Origin: Bacteroidota bacterium
Lineage (GTDB): Bacteria; Bacteroidota; Bacteroidia; Chitinophagales; Saprospiraceae
Direction of reading: 5' to 3'
NCBI GenBank assembly: GCA_024276375.1
Contig: JAJRXG010000134.1
Span: 1 to 34,839 of the forward strand
DNA: 34,839 bases
Both the position numbers and the translations under genes were made by a program. Below are positions 18,335 through 26,676 of this stretch, one piece after another (positions within the stretch are counted from its first letter, which is position 1; the number at the start of each line of letters is the position of its first letter). The notes beneath the pieces were generated by a model, which saw nothing but the letters and a program-made list of their open reading frames with translations, was not told where the DNA came from and did no database searches.

Positions 18335-19387
18335 TTGAAACTAGTAAAATTGTTCATCATCTTGCTAACGGTATCACTTTTTACCAATTGCAGTACCGGA
18401 AAAAGTAGTTCAACGGCTTCTCCCAAAAGCGAACTTACGATAGCATTTGGATCCTGTAACCGTCAGTTGGAAACTCAACCCATATGGAAATCCGTATCTA
18501 AAAACAAACCGGATCTATGGATTTGGTTAGGAGATATCGTATATAGCGATACGGAGGATATGGGAAAGATGAAGCAGGACTATGATACCCAAAAGCACCA
18601 TCCGGACTATGCTCCATTTGCCCAAGAAACCAAGATTCTGGGAATCTGGGATGACCATGATTACGGAATCAATAATGGTGGAAAAGAGTATCCAAAAAAA
18701 GACTCCAGCAAGTTGTTGTTATTTGATTTTTTAGATCTCCTTCAAGACAGCATAAATATGGCACATGATGGAGCTTATCAATCGCATACAGTAAGCAGTG
18801 GCAATCTGAAAATAAAAATACTCTTGCTGGATACCCGTTATTTTAGAGATACTCCGCATACAACAAGAGCTTCAATCCTAGGACAGAAACAATGGCAATG
18901 GCTCGTGGGTGAATTACGGGAAAATGATGCAGATGTCCATATTTTAGCTAGTGGCGTGCAGATACTCCCCGAAGAACATGAATTTGAGAAATGGGCAAAT
19001 TTTGGAACAGATAGAACTAGACTTTTACAGATATTGGACATTATGGAGGTCAACAACCCGATATTGTTGTCCGGAGATAGACACCTTGCAGAGGTGTCTT
19101 TGGCTCCATTCCCTCAGTCCGGCAGGCCGATTGTTGAGATTACATCCAGTGGTTTGACACACGCATACACTGATTTTACGAGTGAGGCCAACCAATATCG
19201 TATCGGACAGGTCTATGCTGACAAAAATTTCGGTTTGCTAAAAATCAACAAACAGGCTAATACTGTCAACTATACAATAGAAATACGTACTGAATCCAAT
19301 AAAAAAGTTGCTTCCGTAGATTCCGACGAATTGAGTTTAATCCTCAAGCAAAGAGGAGCTAAATCAAAATCCGGTACATCTAAATAA
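18335..19387 (+). CDS. PhoD-like alkaline phosphatase/phosphodiesterase, lipoprotein
   Basis: TTG start giving lipoprotein signal MKLVKLFIILLTVSLFTNC; AFGSCNRQ, WIWLGDIVYSDT, GIWDDHDYGINNGG and LLSGDRHLAEVS are PhoD-family metal-binding motifs. Confidence 0.88.
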   Translation: MKLVKLFIILLTVSLFTNCSTGKSSSTASPKSELTIAFGSCNRQLETQPIWKSVSKNKPDLWIWLGDIVYSDTEDMGKMKQDYDTQKHHPDYAPFAQETKILGIWDDHDYGINNGGKEYPKKDSSKLLLFDFLDLLQDSINMAHDGAYQSHTVSSGNLKIKILLLDTRYFRDTPHTTRASILGQKQWQWLVGELRENDADVHILASGVQILPEEHEFEKWANFGTDRTRLLQILDIMEVNNPILLSGDRHLAEVSLAPFPQSGRPIVEITSSGLTHAYTDFTSEANQYRIGQVYADKNFGLLKINKQANTVNYTIEIRTESNKKVASVDSDELSLILKQRGAKSKSGTSK

Positions 19388-19389
19388 AA

Positions 19390-19550
19390 GTTACTATTCA
19401 GGTAGGCGTCATTTTGGCTAAAAAAAACACTTTCCCCGTCATATTTCCGCTATTTTTTTCGCCGTAGCGCTGCTATACCTCAAAAAACAAGCATCATCTG
19501 ACGAAAAAATTGCCTTTTTTTATCTCAAAAGCACCCTCCTGAATAGAAAC
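19390..19550 (+). mobile_element. MITE-like element, copy 4 (161 bp)
   Basis: Same ends (right end has one change, GAATAGAAAC); perfect 8-bp flanking repeat aaataaaa (19382-19389 and 19551-19558). Confidence 0.92.
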
Positions 19551-19774
19551 AAATAAAAAGGAAATAACTATGCTTATGGCATGTTATACGGATTCTCAAA
19601 TACATACTTGACTATATCCGATTCAATGAGGAAAGTGTATTCACGTCTATTTGGATTATGAGTTTATAACAAAGATTAAGTTGTATTTATCACTTGATAT
19701 GGAAGGGATAACCACCAAGGTGAACAATTTAGCGTAATCTTGCATTTTTTTGTGCAGTACTTACCGCGACCAAT

Positions 19775-21373
19775 ATGTATAGAAAGTATCCTTTACCATT
19801 TAGGGAGATTCCTCAACTCTCAAGCCGTGATGTTGATTATCAATCCCAATCCCCTAGGCTCTCACCGTTTTACAAGCACCCTGTTGCGTTGGAAGCCTTC
19901 GAGAATGTCGTCAAAAATCGAAAATCTTTTGACACGCCGAGACAATTACTTTACAACAGTCTCAAAGCACAATACGATACTCTGCCGATCTCGGCAAAAA
20001 CGAGCGACCACATTGAGCTTCTACGTCAAGACAATACCTTTACGGTAGTCACCGCACACCAACCCTCCTTACTCACCGGGCCGCTATACTATATTTATAA
20101 GATATGTAGCGTCATCGCTCTATGCAAACAACTTAATACTCACTATCAAGACTTCCGCACCGTCCCCGTATTTATTATCGGAGGTGAAGATCACGACTTT
20201 GAAGAGATCGCTACATTGCATTTGTTTAATCGCGATTTCACCTGGACGACAGATCAAAAAGGCGCTACCGGACGTATGACGCTCGAAGGCCTACAAGAAG
20301 TCATCCGGCAAGTACAAGACACATTTGGCAATCTTCCCTTTGCGGAAAATATGAAACAAATCATTGACGAGGCATTGGACGCTGCCAAAAATTATGGTGA
20401 CTTTATGATCCGTCTGACCAATGCCATATTTGCCGAATATGGACTAATTATATTGAATATGGACAATGAGGTGCTCAAAACTCAGCTCCTCCCTTACATC
20501 ATCCGGGACCTCAAGAATGAAGAATCCCAAAAGTATGTACAACAAGATCAAAATGAATTGCTCGCTCAAGGATACAAACCACAAGCACACGCCCGTCAGG
20601 TCAATTTCTTCTGGCATGGTGACGATAGATACAGAGTGATCAAAGAAGATGACAATCGATACCGCATCAATGATCAAGATTTTACCCGGACTGCCCTCAT
20701 CGACAATATATCTAAGCGACCATCCTCTATCAGTCCCAATGTGATCCTCAGACCGGTATATCAGGAGATCGTCCTACCCAATCTCGCGTACATAGGCGGA
20801 GGTGGAGAATTGGCCTATTGGATGGAACGCAAATCGCTTTTTGAGGCTTGGGACATCCCTTTTCCAATGCTCATCAGAAGAGACAGCGTTCTCATTATAG
20901 ATCAGAAAAACGCCAAGTTTCTCAAAGACAATAAAATCAATTTTGCGGATTTGTTTGATAGAGAAGAACAACTCATTGCACGATTCACTCGCCAGCAATC
21001 AGGCGATGATTTTAATCTGGATCACATGAAATCTTCCATCCGGCAAATATTTGATGGTATCAAAGTTCAGGCCGAAGAACAAGACAAAACCCTTGGCAAG
21101 CTAGTCCTCGCGGAAGCTAGCAAATCACTCAAATCCATCGATATGATTGAACATAAAATGCTCAAAGCAGCCAAACAACGCAATGAAGTCAACAATCGAC
21201 GACTACTCAAACTTAAACAACGTCTCTTTCCTTCCAACAACGGACTCCAAGAACGCTACAACAACTTCATACCCTATTACCTCAAATATGGAAGTGCTTG
21301 GCTCGACCAACTGATAAAACAACTGGATCCACTGGATAAATCCTTTAAAATACTCATAGAAGAATCCCACTAA
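19775..21373 (+). CDS. bshC: Bacillithiol biosynthesis cysteine-adding enzyme BshC
   Basis: VVTAHQPSLLTGPLYYIYKICSVIALCKQL, PVFIIGGEDHDFEEI, ISPNVILRPVYQEIVLPNLAYIGGGGELAYWMERKSLFE and C-terminal coiled coil. Confidence 0.93.
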   Translation: MYRKYPLPFREIPQLSSRDVDYQSQSPRLSPFYKHPVALEAFENVVKNRKSFDTPRQLLYNSLKAQYDTLPISAKTSDHIELLRQDNTFTVVTAHQPSLLTGPLYYIYKICSVIALCKQLNTHYQDFRTVPVFIIGGEDHDFEEIATLHLFNRDFTWTTDQKGATGRMTLEGLQEVIRQVQDTFGNLPFAENMKQIIDEALDAAKNYGDFMIRLTNAIFAEYGLIILNMDNEVLKTQLLPYIIRDLKNEESQKYVQQDQNELLAQGYKPQAHARQVNFFWHGDDRYRVIKEDDNRYRINDQDFTRTALIDNISKRPSSISPNVILRPVYQEIVLPNLAYIGGGGELAYWMERKSLFEAWDIPFPMLIRRDSVLIIDQKNAKFLKDNKINFADLFDREEQLIARFTRQQSGDDFNLDHMKSSIRQIFDGIKVQAEEQDKTLGKLVLAEASKSLKSIDMIEHKMLKAAKQRNEVNNRRLLKLKQRLFPSNNGLQERYNNFIPYYLKYGSAWLDQLIKQLDPLDKSFKILIEESH

Positions 21374-21433
21374 ATCACGACCTCCCCTACCTTACTTTCA
21401 CAACGAAACAGAGATTCACTTGGATGGCGCTTA

Positions 21434-21505
21434 CAGGACGCACCTGCGGAGCTTAAAAATGATGACCCAACTCATTGTTACTATCAGGGCGCTCCCTTGG
21501 AGCTT
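21434..21505. repeat. Two diverged copies of a 21-nt motif (CAGGxCGCxCCxxxGGAGCTT)
   Basis: CAGGACGCACCTGCGGAGCTT (21434-21454) and CAGGGCGCTCCCTTGGAGCTT (21485-21505), 16/21 identical, in an intergenic region. Confidence 0.5.
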
Positions 21506-21524
21506 TTGGATATCCGCTCAAGCA

Positions 21525-21598
21525 ACAACTCCGACAAATCCACAACCCCACAACTCCACAAATCAACAACCCCAACAAATCAACAACCCACAACTCCC
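21525..21598. repeat. G-poor C/A-rich imperfect minisatellite (~24-bp unit)
   Basis: ACAACTCCGACAAATCCACAACCCC / ACAACTCCACAAATCAACAACCCC / AACAAATCAACAACCC / ACAACTCCC; almost no G on the + strand. Confidence 0.7.
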
Positions 21599-21612
21599 AT
21601 AAACCACCATGA

Positions 21613-21643
21613 TTTGTGATTTACAAAAGTAATAGTATCTTTA
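21613..21643 (+). promoter_or_regulatory. Putative Bacteroidetes promoter (-33 TTTG, -7 TATCTTTA) for the TPR gene
   Basis: TTTG (21613-21616), N19, TATCTTTA (21636-21643; one mismatch to TAnnTTTG), 20 bp upstream of ATG 21663. Confidence 0.5.
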
Positions 21644-21662
21644 CATATTATATATTTTTATT

Positions 21663-24659
21663 ATGTGTAAATCTCTACATTACAAGCACTTGTTTCTATC
21701 TATCGGCACACTTCTGGCGATAAGCCTACAAGGGCAGCAATCATCTCCCATTCATGCCGACCGATCCCTTGATTACGAGATGGCTATCGAAGAGGATCTC
21801 TATGCCATGATTCTGTCCAACAAAGATCTATATGGTCACGTTGATCAGGATTTTTCCATCCAAACAGATGCCATAGTCAGCCTTCTTCACACCAGATATC
21901 CCGAATTGTCATACATGATAGAGAGCACGCCCACAAATATTTTGAATCAGCCGGAGATCTCAGATCTACTCCTCCAACTGTTGAAGGAGGAAACGGCCAA
22001 TGGCATCGCGGATCAACAAAGTGTCGCTTGGCATAAGGTACAAGACCTAGATCTGAACCAACAAGAAACCGCGACACTTGAGTTTCTGTATGGATATGAG
22101 CTCTTCAAGAAAAAAAGATTTGAACAAGCACGCCAGAAATTGAACCGCTTAGGTAAGTTGCGTAAAGGTCCGTACGAGTATGCCCTGTATTATGAAGGCC
22201 TCTCATCGATGATGCTCAAGGACTATACACATGCCATCACGTCTTTAAAGGCCATAGGCAAGAATAAAATCCTAATAAAGCATACCCCTTACTATCTTGC
22301 TGCGGCCCACTACGGTCTAAAAGACTATACTCTAATACTCAAATACTATGCTCCTCGCATCGATGACAATATGCTATATAATATTTCCGGTATTTGCAAA
22401 ATCGTCGCATATGCACAGTACCACCTTGGTCACTATCAAGACGTGATAGCCTCTATGTCAGTACTTCAAAAATACCGATCATTGTCTGAAGAAGAGTTGT
22501 ACATTCTGGGCAAGGCACATCAGAGCGCAGGTCATGAGCATCAAGCACTTGAAATATTGGCTCAAATCAGTGAAAAACCACAAAGTGCCTCCATCGGACA
22601 ATCCGCTACGCTCGAATATGCCCTCAACTTGAGCCGCGCAGGACACTACGATCAAGCCATACGCTCATACCAAAAAGCAATCGATCAAGGCACCAACAAT
22701 CCCAATCAAGTGCAATACAATATAGCTGTTCTACTGGCCAAATCAGGAAACTATATAGAAAGTGCCCATCAGGCGCTCGAATTGCTCCATACAAGTGTAG
22801 CGTCCAAAACAAGGAACTTGCTCACGCAATATCTCAATCATATTGAAGATAGTGATTTGTATCTACAGGTGATAGATGCCATTGAGGGTCAAGAGCCAAA
22901 CAATCATCAGATAAAAACTTCATTGTATCAAAAAGCATTGCTGGCGTTGAAATCCGGAAATATAGAAAAAGCAAAATTCTATTTTGGCAAACTATCTGAC
23001 TTAGATCCACTTATTGAAAAGAGAGGTGCGGTAGCCGGGTGGATGGGTATCATGGCGTACCACGACAAAAAATATAATAAATCTAAAAAATACTTGCATA
23101 GTTTTCTAAAAAGTCAACCTCCAAATATAGAGGACAACACTCAAAATGATCGGCAACTCAATTTTTACGCACAATATTACTTAGCTTATAGTTACTTCAA
23201 ACTCAAAGATCACAAAAAGGCATTGGGATACTATTCCAAGGCTCTCACCGCGACAATCAATGACGTTGATATAGAATTGCTTGAAGATTTACATCTCAGA
23301 ATCGCAGACAATTACTTCCTGCTCAACAATTATAATCAAGCGATCAAGGCTTATCTTCAAGCCGAACAACTCAACGCTAGTCATGCATCCTATGCCACTT
23401 GGCAACGATCAGTAATACTTGAGTTGCAAAACAAACCTTACGATCAGATTCTTCTCCTCGAATCCATAATAGACAATTCATCACAAGACCCATTTTATAA
23501 CAAGGCTGTTTATAGTATTGCCAACACCTTGTTCGCTCTAGGCAAATACGATAAAGCCTCCTCATTTTATATACATCTTAAAGAATCCGATGCGCCTCTC
23601 CCCCTAAAAGAGAAAGCCACCATTCAATTGGGTCTAATCAGTGTCAATGCAGGTGTTTATGACAAGGCTAAACACTATTATAATGACATATTGAAAACTT
23701 CCGACGATCCGGAAATACGTAGGCAAGCTCAGATTGGGTTAAAAGAAATTTACGCAAATTTTACCGGTGATACTGATGCCTATATTAAAGTAATAAAAGA
23801 AGAAGTAAATGGTAACGTTCCCAAGGTAGATTCTATATTGTTCGATCTCGCTATCAACAACTATGAATTGAACAAATACGAAAAAGCCATTGAACAATGG
23901 AACAAATTGTTGAAGGAATATCCTACAAGTCCGCTTAAAATCAAGTCATTCTATCATCTAGGATTGGCACAACAAAAAAAGAAACAATTCCACCAAGCAA
24001 TGACATCATTGCGCAAGGCAATTCATGCAAATCAACAACCATGGTTGGGATTAGCATTTGACAATCTCCAATCCATCACCATTGATAGTCTTAATGATGA
24101 CGCTACTTTCTTGCAAATATTAAGTGAAAGAAAACATCTCGAACCCGGATTCCGACCTGATGGCTCTACATTATCAAAAGCCATCAACAGTGCTCTCAGA
24201 TTGAAAGAACACAGTATGGCAATACAATATTTTGATCAGTTGTACAGAGATTCCGACCTCCCTAAGTCCATCAAACACAAAAAACTAAATGAATTGACAC
24301 AACAATTTATGGTTGATAAAAAGTGGTCACTAATCACAAAGATTTATAATTTGGATGCGGTTAGCGAATACGTACTTACACAACCCAAATATATATACTA
24401 TCAAAGCCTCAGTCTTATGAATCAGAATAAAGACTCTGAGGCGTTGACCAATATTGCCGGCAACTATGACATTCTACTGAATGATCCGGCTTGGCTCGCC
24501 AAAAGCATCATCCTGATGGCTGATATTTACGTTTTACAAAAAGATACGGATAGCGCTATAGCAGCTCTACAAGCGCTCGTAGAAACCAAAAGCCAAGTAC
24601 CTCCTTCGCTGATAAAAATGGCTAAGAACAGACTCAATCTCATCAAACCCAACAATTGA
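21663..24659 (+). CDS. Large secreted/periplasmic TPR-repeat protein
   Basis: 998 aa with N-terminal signal sequence and many TPR-like helices (e.g. LEYALNLSRAGHYDQAIRSYQKAIDQG, YYLAYSYFKLKDHKKALGYYSKAL). Confidence 0.85.
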   Translation: MCKSLHYKHLFLSIGTLLAISLQGQQSSPIHADRSLDYEMAIEEDLYAMILSNKDLYGHVDQDFSIQTDAIVSLLHTRYPELSYMIESTPTNILNQPEISDLLLQLLKEETANGIADQQSVAWHKVQDLDLNQQETATLEFLYGYELFKKKRFEQARQKLNRLGKLRKGPYEYALYYEGLSSMMLKDYTHAITSLKAIGKNKILIKHTPYYLAAAHYGLKDYTLILKYYAPRIDDNMLYNISGICKIVAYAQYHLGHYQDVIASMSVLQKYRSLSEEELYILGKAHQSAGHEHQALEILAQISEKPQSASIGQSATLEYALNLSRAGHYDQAIRSYQKAIDQGTNNPNQVQYNIAVLLAKSGNYIESAHQALELLHTSVASKTRNLLTQYLNHIEDSDLYLQVIDAIEGQEPNNHQIKTSLYQKALLALKSGNIEKAKFYFGKLSDLDPLIEKRGAVAGWMGIMAYHDKKYNKSKKYLHSFLKSQPPNIEDNTQNDRQLNFYAQYYLAYSYFKLKDHKKALGYYSKALTATINDVDIELLEDLHLRIADNYFLLNNYNQAIKAYLQAEQLNASHASYATWQRSVILELQNKPYDQILLLESIIDNSSQDPFYNKAVYSIANTLFALGKYDKASSFYIHLKESDAPLPLKEKATIQLGLISVNAGVYDKAKHYYNDILKTSDDPEIRRQAQIGLKEIYANFTGDTDAYIKVIKEEVNGNVPKVDSILFDLAINNYELNKYEKAIEQWNKLLKEYPTSPLKIKSFYHLGLAQQKKKQFHQAMTSLRKAIHANQQPWLGLAFDNLQSITIDSLNDDATFLQILSERKHLEPGFRPDGSTLSKAINSALRLKEHSMAIQYFDQLYRDSDLPKSIKHKKLNELTQQFMVDKKWSLITKIYNLDAVSEYVLTQPKYIYYQSLSLMNQNKDSEALTNIAGNYDILLNDPAWLAKSIILMADIYVLQKDTDSAIAALQALVETKSQVPPSLIKMAKNRLNLIKPNN

Positions 24660-24789
24660 AGCAGTCACACGATACAAACGTCGAAATCAAAAAACGAATC
24701 GCATCAATACCAATGTAAATATATGGAATGTAACCAATTTAGAAATGTCATTTGGAGTCAATATAATTTATATCAAAATAAGAAATATA

Positions 24790-26415
24790 ATGATTAGGTT
24801 TATCTGCGTAATACTCTCTGTAAGTTCTATACACTCAATACAAGCACAATCCGAAGTCAATAAAGATCGTGAGATACGCGTCCATAAAGATTACAACAAT
24901 GAGATTTACAAACCTCAACCTGTTTTTGATTTCAATCAAATAGTGGTTGCTCCTACGGAGCCGAACAATATAAACATAGATTCTATATCTGCTGTAAATC
25001 AATTCAATCCACCTATTGATATTACGATTCAACCCTTGTCATTTCGTACAGATGATCAAGATGATGGTTACAATGGGATGGTAAAAATAGACCGTGGCAC
25101 ACTGAACCCCCTTCATGCTCAAGGAGATTATACTTACACCAGACCCAATTATTATTCGGTGTGGGCCAGTGCTCAATACGATCACTGGAAGAGTGCTCTT
25201 ATCCCCGACAAGTACCAAAGTGACATAAAAGGAAAAATTGGTTTTAAATACTATATCACTCATGAGATTCAATCTAAGATCGACTTTAGATACACGAATC
25301 GCAAATATGGAATTTATGGCAACCAAAACAAGGAAAGCCAAGCCAACAACAGATTCAATCAATATCAAAATATTGGAGCCAAACTGCTTCTGGCTACTTT
25401 TAGAACGATGCCAAAAAGAGTAAATTTTTCAATTGTTGCGGACATCAACAATTGGTCTTATAAAGAAGATCAAAAAGAAAATAACTATAATGTACAAGGT
25501 AATATTCGATACCGGCCAAAGTCCAATATAAGTATTCGTTTAACTCCCCAAATATCGTATTCAGCCAGCGATACTTATAGCAATAATCAGTACTTTAAAA
25601 ATACTTTGTCCATTCAATCAGATCATAAGAATAGCAATATATCTGTGGGCATATCGGCAAGTAGATTCAATCAGAATTGGGTGATTTGGCCCGAAATCAC
25701 CACAACTTGGAAGCCGAGCACAAGGATGAATATACTCATGTCCTCTACTCATACAGTAGATATTCAAGGAGCACAATATCTAACTGATCAGAATCCCTAC
25801 ATTGACACGAGATCATTGGTACAATGGATCAACAATAACGAAAGAGTTAAAAATATCAGGAGCGATAAGAGTACATCCATCAAGTCAACCCACACCTTGA
25901 CTGATGCATTGACTTTTCATGCAATTTTGAATCACCACATAGTCACCGGAGCGTCTAACTACGCTACCATTAATGCGGATCAATTGTTGGAATATACAAT
26001 TGTAAATTACAATTTGTTTTCTACGGACTTTGGCGCACAATATGAGCTTTTAGAAAACATGGTTCAGAGTGGATTAAGTATAACCTACAATCAATACTAC
26101 AATCAAAGTGCTCCATTGATACACAAACCAAAGTGGTTATTTTCGCCATTTGTCAAAGGTCAACTACTCAACAATAAGCTCGTATTAACACTAAGAGGCT
26201 ATGTCAACAGTCCTCAAATGCTGAGCAAAGTCGGCACTTCAGAAGTTTATTCCACATGGCGAAAAAACTTCTCTTTCAATACTCGGTATCAAATACTAAA
26301 TCGTGCTTCCTTATATCTAGATATTGACAATGTTCTCAGTGATTCATATTCTTTCTGGAATGGATATGACAATTTTGGTAGAAACGTATCAGGAGGTATA
26401 TTGGTTAAGTTTTAG
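24790..26415 (+). CDS. Outer-membrane beta-barrel protein (TonB-dependent-receptor-like)
   Basis: Signal peptide from internal Met at 24790 (MIRFICVILSVSSIHSIQAQ); alternating amphipathic strands; C-terminal GGILVKF. The tracked start is 24745. Confidence 0.65.
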   Translation: MIRFICVILSVSSIHSIQAQSEVNKDREIRVHKDYNNEIYKPQPVFDFNQIVVAPTEPNNINIDSISAVNQFNPPIDITIQPLSFRTDDQDDGYNGMVKIDRGTLNPLHAQGDYTYTRPNYYSVWASAQYDHWKSALIPDKYQSDIKGKIGFKYYITHEIQSKIDFRYTNRKYGIYGNQNKESQANNRFNQYQNIGAKLLLATFRTMPKRVNFSIVADINNWSYKEDQKENNYNVQGNIRYRPKSNISIRLTPQISYSASDTYSNNQYFKNTLSIQSDHKNSNISVGISASRFNQNWVIWPEITTTWKPSTRMNILMSSTHTVDIQGAQYLTDQNPYIDTRSLVQWINNNERVKNIRSDKSTSIKSTHTLTDALTFHAILNHHIVTGASNYATINADQLLEYTIVNYNLFSTDFGAQYELLENMVQSGLSITYNQYYNQSAPLIHKPKWLFSPFVKGQLLNNKLVLTLRGYVNSPQMLSKVGTSEVYSTWRKNFSFNTRYQILNRASLYLDIDNVLSDSYSFWNGYDNFGRNVSGGILVKF

Positions 26416-26676
26416 GATAACGGAGGCAGTCAGCATGTGTGTATAACATACTGACCTTTATCAGCTGGCAATGTGTGGTGGAGAGGTGTTGATTTGTATC
26501 GCTCATCAAGGGAGACTCTATATGAGGAGTTCTTAAACATATGAGGACAGAGGCTTACCGGATCAACATCCTCGTTTTATACAATTTTGTTATACACACG
26601 TCAGTATTTCTCCTCGGTTAAGTAATATTTGGTATATTTCCACACATGGTGTCAAATCAGATAGTCCAAGAAGTGA

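Noticed and set aside
18297-18338. Possible frameshift joining ATG-AAA-TTC-TTC-TTT... (18299) to the PhoD-like ORF across a T run
   Set aside because: The TTG start at 18335 already gives a textbook lipoprotein signal (MKLVKLFIILLTVSLFTNC), so no frameshift is needed.
5326-19550. The four-copy repeat as a CRISPR array or simple REP/terminator element
   Set aside because: Copies are kilobases apart with no spacers, so not CRISPR; the 8-bp flanking duplications at each copy indicate transposition rather than a static REP or terminator, although terminator function after insertion remains possible.
26429-26455. Hairpin GTCAGCATGT-GTGTATA-ACATACTGAC between convergent genes as an intrinsic terminator
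   Set aside because: Stem is good but has no adjacent U-tract on either strand, so I did not call it.
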